Shown here piece by piece: positions 1 through 9,500 of a DNA stretch of 25,461 bases. The notes beneath the pieces are model-generated. The model worked only from the letters and a program-made list of their open reading frames with translations. It did not search any database and had not been told where the DNA came from. Numbering within the stretch: the stretch's first letter is position 1; each line of letters starts with the position of its first letter. Source of the stretch: a virus; IMG/VR virus record IMGVR_UViG_3300031772_000253, positions 1 through 25,461 of that record. One strand, written 5' to 3'. The position numbers and the translations under genes were made by a program.

Positions 1-1348
1 CGGCTGTAGCAATAGCTGCATCATCTCTAGTGGTGAGATTGATATCTGCCGTCTGGTATTCGCCTTTAGTATATTGACCAACGTCGGTCCCCGTAATACC
101 GGGATATACATCACTCAGTACTGCGTATAAGGCTAGAGCAGCAGTCGTAGGACTAGCGCCCAATGAATCAACACTCAGTTCCTCTATACGTCTAAAGTAA
201 GAGTTTGGATCAGAAGATTTCTTAACCCAATCCCCTTTTGATATGTTGATAAATGAACCAGACACGCCGCTCAAGTAATTGGTACCGCTATCCCAAGCTA
301 CTGGCGCAGACACATTATTAAAATTAGCCTCACGACTTAGATTGATCCATGCAACCATATCAGAGCTAGTCAAAGTGACAGTATCAGCACGTACTATCAA
401 GTCTCTTGAGTCAATTAGAGAATAGTAATGAAGATCCTCAGTCCACGTTGCTTCACCAGGGGTAACACCAGAATGTTGCCACTCACCCTTAGACTTAATC
501 GTACTGCCTAAAGCATCTAGGAATGCGTTGTTGATACTTGGACCGCTGCCTGGCGTAGCACTACCTTGATACCAATAAGTTGTTCCACCGAGTTCTTTGA
601 TGCGTGTCATCACAACATCCATCCACTCTTTGAGAGTGCGGATGTTCTTGTCACCACCCTGGAATGGATTTGGATTCAAGGCCGTGGTCATCTTACCTGG
701 TGGCTCTAACCGAGCATAGGACGCACTAGGGTCTTTGCGGAAATTGTAGGTAGAGAATGGATCTGGAGATATGCCACCAGTTCCAAGTCTAAAGAAATGA
801 TCTCGGCAGTCCTCAATAGACGAAATAACAGTCCCAATAACCACTTTACAGATGGGTATGGTGTTTTCTGGGAATGTCGATGTAGAGACATTGACTTCAA
901 TCTTAAGAGCAGTCTGGGTATTTACGTCTTGACTGAATTCACCCCCAGCGCCGCCGTTCTGATCGGGATCCCAAAAGGCTCTACTATCGCGAGCTGTATC
1001 AAGAGTACCGAGGGTGAGATATACGAAGTTAGTCGCATTTTGTCTAAGTTCAGGAACAAGTGGTTGGGCATTTATATGGCCTTCTTTAAGACCATAATAG
1101 AAGGCGCCCGCTTGAGCTCCAGGGTAGTAGACAACTGATTCAGCAATCCTCAGTGAAATGCTGTTAAAACCAAGTGAATCTTGGGGATTAATGACATCTA
1201 AACCATGAAGAATATAGGGTTTATCTGCCCCAATAAAACTTTGGATCAAATACTTGAAGTCAGCAGCCACATAAGAATCAACGGAAAGAAGATCCGCTAA
1301 ATCAAGGCGCTCACCTGAACCAATTAAGAGACGTCCTAGTACTGCCAA
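1..1348 (-). CDS. Tail/baseplate-associated virion structural protein (3' part outside window)
   Basis: My own translation of the minus strand gives an uninterrupted frame of 449 codons from a TTG at 1346-1348 to the left edge. A stop (TAA) lies two codons upstream of the TTG and no in-frame ATG precedes a well-placed GGAGA, about 8 nt before it, so TTG is the likely start. The protein begins MAVLGRLLIGSGERLDL and contains tracts such as AFWDPDQNGGAGGEFSQDV, which read as a folded structural protein and not as noise. It follows the gpI-like gene by 43 nt, the usual place for proteins linking baseplate to fibres. Near its visible end is a segment GDWVKKSSDPNSYFRRIEEL that resembles one in the J-like protein (see findings). 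The exact role is not recognised; fibre connector, wedge accessory protein or fibre are all possible. Confidence 0.75.
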   Translation of the reverse strand, partial: MAVLGRLLIGSGERLDLADLLSVDSYVAADFKYLIQSFIGADKPYILHGLDVINPQDSLGFNSISLRIAESVVYYPGAQAGAFYYGLKEGHINAQPLVPELRQNATNFVYLTLGTLDTARDSRAFWDPDQNGGAGGEFSQDVNTQTALKIEVNVSTSTFPENTIPICKVVIGTVISSIEDCRDHFFRLGTGGISPDPFSTYNFRKDPSASYARLEPPGKMTTALNPNPFQGGDKNIRTLKEWMDVVMTRIKELGGTTYWYQGSATPGSGPSINNAFLDALGSTIKSKGEWQHSGVTPGEATWTEDLHYYSLIDSRDLIVRADTVTLTSSDMVAWINLSREANFNNVSAPVAWDSGTNYLSGVSGSFINISKGDWVKKSSDPNSYFRRIEELSVDSLGASPTTAALALYAVLSDVYPGITGTDVGQYTKGEYQTADINLTTRDDAAIATA

Positions 1349-1379
1349 GTGTTATTCTCCATTATCCAAGTTCACCTGA

Positions 1380-1385
1380 ATTATA
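1380..1385 (-). promoter_or_regulatory. TATAAT-like candidate -10 element
   Basis: The minus strand reads CGGTATAATTCAGG in the 43-nt gap, about 32 nt upstream of the TTG start at 1348. The same hexamer or a close variant recurs in the other intergenic gaps. No convincing -35 box is seen, so this is a candidate only. Confidence 0.35.
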
Positions 1386-1391
1386 CCGTAA

Positions 1392-3515
1392 CTACTGTTG
1401 ACCTGTGGGGTACAAAGTATCATTCCCGCTTCGATAGACATCTAAAACACTATATAGTTGCTCAGGGAAGCGAATCAAAAATTCGATAAAGATTCCAACT
1501 GACTTCACCTGCCGCAATAAATCCTGTAAGAGCTCCCTTGCCACCCCTGTATCGGTGACATATAAACTGTACTCTTTACCCAAACCACTCATCACTATGG
1601 CCCCACGCCGCCTTATGATCGTAATGCTCGAACCTATCTCATGATTTTGCTTGAAAATATAGGTTGGATCAAGTTGTACAGAGTTAGCTGTTGGCTTATA
1701 CAACACTCTTACGGGTCCTTCTTGAAACTCTGTGCCAAAGTCAAAGATAGCAAAAGACTCTTCGTTACCGATATTGTTAGGTGAATCAATGGGCAATGTG
1801 CGAACATTGTTACCGGCCTTGATTTCCATTTGAATCGTGGACGTAAGTGACGACACTACAAAGGCCGCATTAAGATCCCAAGTATATGGACCTAAAATAC
1901 CGGTATCGAGTTGAGCACTAGTTAGGTGCGCTATGCTGCCCTCATTAGACATGCCAATACGCTCAGTGCGACACACGCCCCCGGTATTAATCCCCGCAAC
2001 TCCAATCGCTGAATAGGTGAACGATGTTGGTGAAGGAATAGAGGCTACAACAAATGTCCCATTTATAGTTGGATCTGCTACTGAGTTTTGCACCCTAACA
2101 CCCTCACCTATCAGAAATCCATGCGGCGTTACAGTGGCCACGGTAACTGTAGTACCAGCACGAGTGGCAGTGGATATGTTGGTCTCAAATAAGTCAGCAA
2201 CTTCTGGCAAATCTGGCGTCACACCATTGAGGATGTTGCCGGTTTTAGAGGTGTAGGTGTACGCCTGATTATGATCAAATCTAGTATTAAAATCCTTGGA
2301 TAAAACAATGTCTTCAGAGATAGTGAGAACGTGAGTCTTAATCTCCTTCAACTCCTGGACAACAAATCGTCCTCCATTAAGAGGCCAATTGGTCGCATCT
2401 GCAACCTCAAGAGATGTCGCACTTAGTCTGTTGATTACTCGTTCTGAAAAACCGTTTATATGTGCGGAGCCAGCAAGACCTCGTCTCACCACTGGTGGTG
2501 AGGCTGGCATCTCTACGATTATCTGCCCGGGTGACACTTCCCACACCACAGAGCGTGAGTCATTGCCGTATATTACAAGTTTTAATGGCGATATGAAGTT
2601 TAAAGCTGTAATAGAGGTATGAGTGTGAGAGCCAACTATGCCAAACAGGTTTACGAACGTAAAAGATGATGCAGATAGATCAACTGTGTTTATTACGAAT
2701 GAGCCTGTATTCCCAGGAATATCAATGATAGCGATATCGCCAATTTGCACCTTGTTGAGATTGGGGGTGAGTCCACCGGTGTGTTGAAACGTCACGGTAT
2801 CACCAATCTTGGTGATAGTCCACGTAGTTCCAATGCTAGCCCCAGCATCCTCATTAAAGCCCTTAAATTGCAATCCTATATTAGCTCTACCACCAACTAC
2901 CTGTATAGATCCTTTTGCACCAACGGTATTTGAGAACAAACGGATAAACTTCTTCTTCTGAATACGATCGTCATACACCACAGCAAAACTATGACTAGTC
3001 TGCCGATTAATAACTCCAACGATTTCTTCTGCTGTAGCGGCAGCAATGTCGGTAAAGTTCTCAGTCTTAAACACAATCCGCTCTTCATGCACCTGATCAA
3101 CGCGGTAGTTCAACTCCCAACCATCTCGAAGAGTTAATGGGGTAAACTTCATTGATTGAGTAAAGGATGTCGTAGTTTCCTTAAAGAAGAAGATGTCTAG
3201 TAAGGTGTCCATAACAAGTTTTACTTGTTTAGGTTGGTAGGCTAGAACAGGTATATAACGACGAAAATCGTCATCCTGCATGCCGATAAACCTAGGCCTA
3301 GATATCTTAAAATTCGTACCAAGCCTATCAATATATGGTCTAGATGCAGTTTTGATAAAGAATTGTTGGCGCACTTCTTCCGTGAGATCTGCGAGTTTCT
3401 GATCTGATTCGCCAAGGGCTTCTATAAGAGCTTTCCAATTAGGGTTCTGCCGAGTTTTAAAATAACGCGGTAACTCATCATGGATGCGATCTATTTTTGT
3501 TTTATTATTAGCCAT
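1392..3515 (-). CDS. gpI-like tail/baseplate protein
   Basis: This 707-residue protein starts with ATG one nucleotide after the stop of the J-like gene. It has no obvious Shine-Dalgarno of its own, so translation is probably coupled to J. The first ~115 residues (including RPYIDRLGTNFKISRPRF and DDDFRRYI) and the end (LLQDLLRQVKSVGIFIEFLI, then RFPEQ) look like the two ends of P2 gpI/Mu gp48-type tail proteins, which cap the J ring of the baseplate wedge. Between them lie several hundred residues of beta-rich, Thr/Ser/Gly-rich sequence, making it much longer than a typical gpI. One inserted module (VTPHGFLIGEGVRVQNS, then a VASIPSPTSFTY tract) resembles a module in the neighbouring J-like protein. 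The position directly after J supports the assignment. Sequence similarity alone is modest, so the name is partly by context. Confidence 0.6.
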   Translation of the reverse strand: MANNKTKIDRIHDELPRYFKTRQNPNWKALIEALGESDQKLADLTEEVRQQFFIKTASRPYIDRLGTNFKISRPRFIGMQDDDFRRYIPVLAYQPKQVKLVMDTLLDIFFFKETTTSFTQSMKFTPLTLRDGWELNYRVDQVHEERIVFKTENFTDIAAATAEEIVGVINRQTSHSFAVVYDDRIQKKKFIRLFSNTVGAKGSIQVVGGRANIGLQFKGFNEDAGASIGTTWTITKIGDTVTFQHTGGLTPNLNKVQIGDIAIIDIPGNTGSFVINTVDLSASSFTFVNLFGIVGSHTHTSITALNFISPLKLVIYGNDSRSVVWEVSPGQIIVEMPASPPVVRRGLAGSAHINGFSERVINRLSATSLEVADATNWPLNGGRFVVQELKEIKTHVLTISEDIVLSKDFNTRFDHNQAYTYTSKTGNILNGVTPDLPEVADLFETNISTATRAGTTVTVATVTPHGFLIGEGVRVQNSVADPTINGTFVVASIPSPTSFTYSAIGVAGINTGGVCRTERIGMSNEGSIAHLTSAQLDTGILGPYTWDLNAAFVVSSLTSTIQMEIKAGNNVRTLPIDSPNNIGNEESFAIFDFGTEFQEGPVRVLYKPTANSVQLDPTYIFKQNHEIGSSITIIRRRGAIVMSGLGKEYSLYVTDTGVARELLQDLLRQVKSVGIFIEFLIRFPEQLYSVLDVYRSGNDTLYPTGQQ

Positions 3516-3516
3516 G

Positions 3517-6500
3517 TTATGCTACACTAATATCTTGAGGTTCAATAAAGGCTCTCTCTGAGTCAGATACGGGTATTCTCCCCTCGATACTCGCCAACGG
3601 AGCGCTAACCGTCATGGCCTCAATCCCTGTTATTCCCATGACACGAACTATAACCTCAGCTAAGATTGCATCACTACCTATGCCTAATGTGTTAACGTAG
3701 CCCACTATAACAGACTTGATGTCATTTGTTATGTCGTTGATGTTAACACCCACATTAGTAGTAATTTGTAACACCATGCTCAAGCGCTTGATCAATGGCG
3801 GTAGGGTTTCTATGGCGCCGCCGATAGCACGACGACCTGGATAGGTAACCTGATCTGGTTCAAAACCATCCACAATGCGCTGTACTGTGCGCATTAGCCC
3901 GGTGTAGTATGTGTACCCGTCGATACCCGTAGTCACATCTACTGAGTACCCCAGTTTACCCATAGGAATTATCTGCGTACCGCTGACCTGAGATACCTTA
4001 TATGCTCTGGTAGCTGGAGTTAGGAAGACCTGACGACGATTGGCATTAAATGTATCAATAACAGTGTGTTCGATTCTACGCAGACTTCTGTAGGTGTTAT
4101 TGACACCCTCAATCAAGAAGTAGCCAATTGGACTTACAGAAATCTGGCGTGTAGATTGCGTAACTCCAGTCAAATTCTCTGTCCTAACGAATGGGCGACA
4201 GTCGGCAGTGCTGCCCACCTGTGTCAACTTGAAGGATCCAGAGTTTGCTGAACTGAACCAGTTCGCATGGGCGATATTATCAACAAACAGTGTGTCATCC
4301 ACTCTAGCAGAGTCGCCTTCAAGGATCTGTATATCGCCTACATTTTGAAGATACGCGCCTTTTCCTGCATCAAGTGTTTGATTAAAAGAGACACCAATTG
4401 ATGTTGAGGTGGTTCCCTTATAATTCCCACCAAGAGTAACGACTGTAGCAGTGTCAAAAGAACCGGTATTCTTCGCAATCACTTGACGATAAAGTGTCTC
4501 AGGATCTTCTTGTTTCTTTACCCAGGTGCCAATGCTGAGGTTCTTGAATGCACCTGCAGCCCCAGTCACCTGATCTAGGTTTGCAGCCCAATTAGTGGAT
4601 AGATTCAAGTTGTTAAATAGAGTTGCCGTGTCTAACTGCTCAGTGGCTCCCTCATTTTGGAAGATAATCGAATCATTGGTCAATCCAAGAATTCGAAATG
4701 TTCCAGAGTTGGAGGCACCAAGTGTCTCACCGGAGATCACTATGAGGTCATCGACTGCAGCACCGCAGTCGATAAAGCCCGGTGCGTCACCATCTATCCA
4801 GCGAAGCTTATATAGACTATTAAACCCAGTCGACTCCACGGTGTATCGCGTAACTGTTCTTGCAGCATCGATCACATGCCCATCAACGTAGCTACCATTG
4901 GACGTCGCAGTGGTAAAAGTAAATGTCAGCACACTGGGCACTGTGAGCACAAGATATGTTGATGGAACCACATTGTTATCAGTGAGAACAAAGGTATCAC
5001 CCTCTTTTAATCCGTGCTGAATCAGGGTGGTGGCAGTTGCTGTACCCCCCAATACACTGATTTCTACCAATGGTATCTTAGCAGAGTGTTTTAGATTCCA
5101 TTTGATAATAGGGGTCGGGACGATGCCAATATTCCCTGTTGTGCCTACTGCCTGATTAGTCATGGCGACACCATCTGGATTGACTACGTCAACGTATCGG
5201 GCTACAGCATCTTTACCGACAATAGGTAAACCAGAAACATTGGCATCTCCAGTAGCTTTTGCTTTATTGCCGCTACTCCAACTAGACGAGAAGGTTCCAT
5301 AGGCGCAAAGTAGATCACCAATCTCAACATCATCTAGGTTAGCACCTTGAGTTTGTGCTCCGATAAAATGTGTGCTGAATGCTGCAGTTGCCAACAGTTC
5401 AATGGAGAGGGCAGATACAACCTCATCTTCTGTATTGCTGCTCAGAATATCAACACGTATTTGATTCGTAGCTGCTATATAGGTTGCTCCAGTTGGAGCT
5501 GTTAAGTTGGCATCCACTGAGAACCACACAGCAAATGTGACGCCGCTTGCACTTTGGAATGTGAAGTAGTCAGCTTGAGTAGGTACGCCACTAACCGTAA
5601 GAGAAAAGGTCTGTGGAGTGGTGACAGAACCAAGATGTGGTGCGGGGATTTCAAAGTGAAGATTTGCAGCATCTGCAATACCAGCCGCTATCTCGTCGTC
5701 TGGTCCAATAGATGCTGCACCATTCACAGTTGCAGTAACGTTGAAAACTGAGCCGCCATCATTGTGGGTCCAACGCCACACTGTTCCAGCAGGGCGACCA
5801 TATGACGTAGATTGGTCAGCAATCGTAAATCTAACAAAGGATCCTAATTGTGTGTCTTTGTAATTCCAGCGATACTCAACGTTGCTGCCAACACCCTTAA
5901 GCACATCAATAGAGTCACCAATTTTTAGTTTAGATGCTCGCTTGGTGGGTTGTGCATTGACGATTTCCACATAATCGCCACGTGTTAGGGTAACTGGAAA
6001 TGCTGCCGTCTTAACTGCTAATAGGTTGTCAGGGACACCGGGAGAGATCTGTCCATCGCCGAATATAGATAGTGCAATATTGTTGGCGTTGCCCCCAACC
6101 ACTTCTACTGCGCCAGCGGATCCCAGTTCTTTAGACCTGACCTGTATTTTCCTTATTGCACTCGATATTGCCACGTCAGAAACAATGGGGAGTTGTGATA
6201 GTGCTTTCTGTGTGAAATGGTGATATACGTTGTTTAGCGTAACTGGCACCAGTTTAAAGAATTCACCGAGATCTGTTGTGTCGTGATTTGGCGCACTCTC
6301 GATAGCATAGGCAGTTGGAGCACTTCCTTGAAGTATCATTGCTGTCTTTAGGGAGAAGTTTGGTAGAGTATTTTCGAATTGGCGAACCCAATTGATGCCA
6401 TCATATAGGCTGACATATCCATTAACTGTATTCCCCGGATCTGGATCATGTCCATAAGACAGCGACATGCTGTAATCACTCGGACCCGCAGGGAGATACT

Positions 6501-9500
6501 CCTCATCGCGGGTCGCTTTAACAATAGGGTTTGTACCACTAACCAATGCTGCATACAACACAGTGCTGTCAGCATTTATTTGGGTTACAATGTCAGATAC
6601 AGCTGTCCCCGTTAGTGAAAAGATAAGAACAGATGTTGCAATAGCGATGGTTTCAGGACCCGCATTAGTACCAGCAGAAGACTGCGCCGCAGTAAAACCT
6701 GAAGTCCCTACAGCAGCAGGTAGTCTTCCACCGTTTGCGGCGTCAGTGACAGTTATCACATTAGCGAGCACGGTGGCAGATGCAAAACCAGAATCACCGT
6801 TGATAATCACGGCTGTCTTAGTTGCTATTGTGCCAGCACTGTCGCCAGCGTTTACAGTGCTGATTCTTACTGCCCTACTTGCACCGTGTAGAGGCTGTGG
6901 AGTAACACCAGAGACATCATACCAAAAGGCAACACTACCCGCAGCATCTTGAAGTATGAAGTATTTACCGTCCAAGCTTACATCTGCCACACCGGTGAAG
7001 GGAGCACCAAAGGCGAAGCCTGTGGTATTCACACCTTCGGCAGCAGGAGCATATGGTCCATTATCCGCGTTTGTTATAGTTACAATGTTGCCAAGCACAG
7101 AAGCAGTAAACTCAGGATCAGCACCGACAATGCTCGCAGTCAATCCTGCAACAGTAACGGCAGAATCAAGCGCAACAACTTTAACAACCAGTATGCGGTT
7201 TGCGCCATAAGATACGGGTGTACCAACAACACTGTTTGTGTCATATACTACAGCAACAACTCCAGCGGAGTCATTGAGTGTAAAGAAACTGTTATCTACA
7301 AGTGGGGGTGTTGCTGTAGTAGTTACCGTATTATAAGATTTACTTCCAATATTATCAGCAATGGTGGTTACTGCTGTAACCTCCGGAGACCCGGCACCAG
7401 TTATGGTGGCCTCAGGATTGTGGACATCAACATATTTAAGAATATCGCTGACCGCCTTAATCCTAAATTGCCCTCTATTGGAGGCACTTACACCAGAATC
7501 ACCAAGCATGCTGACAATGTCGCCAGCGACCACTGTTGCTAGGTTGGTACCAGGATTAGAGAATGTCAGGCGATAATCATCGCCACCCAATGAAGTTACC
7601 GCAATAGTATCACCGGTTACAACCCCAGTTGCTTTGATAGAGCCAGAACCAAAAGTGTAGGTATTAAGAGCATAATTAGGAGTTGTACTATGCAATATAG
7701 TGCTTAGTTGATCTGGAGAAGTGGGGTACTCAATACGAAATCTATAGTTATCACCATGTGGACCGTATTCACGAGCACGAATTAGTAAGGCTCCACCACC
7801 TGATGTAGCACCACCAGATACATACCAGTTTCTAGAACGGAACCAAACAGCATAGTCTTTAAAATCCGTCTTGTTAGCGGTTTTCCCCCAAACTGGTAGA
7901 CTGGAAAATATCACATTTGGTTCATTGTCAGCATCGTATGCAGAAAATGATTGATCAGATATAGGCAGCGATGTGCTAACCCGTCCCGTTCGCGACATCC
8001 GGATATCTATAGTTTTCGCAACTGAATCTTGATCTAAGATGAAGACAATACTATCTTCAGCATTTATAGATATTGGTCTCACCAAATTGAAGCGATCATT
8101 AATACTATGATCCATCAAGGTGCGAGGTAGCGCATGCTGTGTTCCCACTCTATCGCCGGCCAGTTTATCTCGGATAGAGCGATATTGTCCCTTGTTATTG
8201 CCGTCCAGGTTGCTGATGTAATCGTCGTAATCTACCACAGTTGCATTAAGACTGTCAGTAGATTGAAGCTCTTCACTATATGGATCTGGATCTGGGGCAA
8301 TAATGGGGTATGGACTATACACCCCTGGTATGGCATTGGACGTCAATACCCCACTTCTATCAGCATATGTAACTCGATCAAGCCAAACTAATTTACCCAA
8401 TTCTGCGTCAGCATTGGTGCTCGTTGGTTCTGTGATTTTAAAGAAGGACACCAGATCTTTGCTAGACACCCTATTAGCGATATGCGACGGATTGCCCGCA
8501 TATTCAGGTTGTTGACTACTAAATAGGAAAGCGGCGTTACCTACGGATATTGGAAGCGCGATGCTGCCACCATCTTCTGTAGTAGAGGTGATTTTTACAG
8601 CACTAGTTTTAAAGACTGAGGCCTTTACATTCACCAGGTTGCTATTGATCGCATCAACGATACTTTGAATAGTGGCAGCAGGTGGGGTAGCAGTAAAAAT
8701 CCCTTTCCAAAGTTGCAAAAATTTATCGGCTTTAAAGATCTGCATGTCTTCAGTTGCTGCAACAACATGAACACCGGGAACAATATCTACATTCTTGACT
8801 TCAATATATGAATCAGTGTTGGCAACTGTGTGCCCACCTTTCGATACTATCTTGTACAATCCAGTGTTTGCAGGATCAATCCATGAATCCAACCCACTAT
8901 GACTGGTGATATAAATGAAGTCATGCGGTAATGCTGCTTCAAAAGACAACAATGAGTCTGACATCAACCGCATTACATTAGACGATTGATCTGTGATCGT
9001 GATCGTTTGGCCCAGAGCCAAACCTATGCCAGATCGCGAGTTAACCTCTAATGCATCTGCCGTTATTACAAGCTCTGCTGGTCTGTTTTTTGAGTCTGTC
9101 GATACATTGTAGGCACCCGTAATTGTCTCAGACGAAATAACACTCCCCTTAGCATCACTTGTTCCTGCGGTAATGGAATCACCAGGGGCAATATCAGTAA
9201 GAATCCTAAGATTACCTGTTTGACGATTTAACTGAAAATTAGAATTCTGACCAACTGCTGCAATTTTTTGATTATTAAATAAAGCGTTGAAATACGTACC
9301 GCCATCAATAGAGAGTGTTGATGCTGATCCGCTCTTGTTGGACACAATTTGTAACTTGCCGCTAGTTATGTTTGCAGTGGTTGTTACACCGGCGTACTTG
9401 GCGTTAAAAGCGGTGACCCAGTCTGTGAGCGTTACAGCAGTAAGCGCAATACCATTAAAATCTGTAGTGTCAAATCCCCTATTCTGCGGGGGTGTGCCAT

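Noticed and set aside
6949-7542. Plus-strand open frame of 197 codons
   Set aside because: It lies entirely within the J-like gene on the opposite strand, is Cys/Ser/Asn/Tyr-rich with no recognisable motif, and mirrors the repeat composition of the true gene. An antisense shadow.
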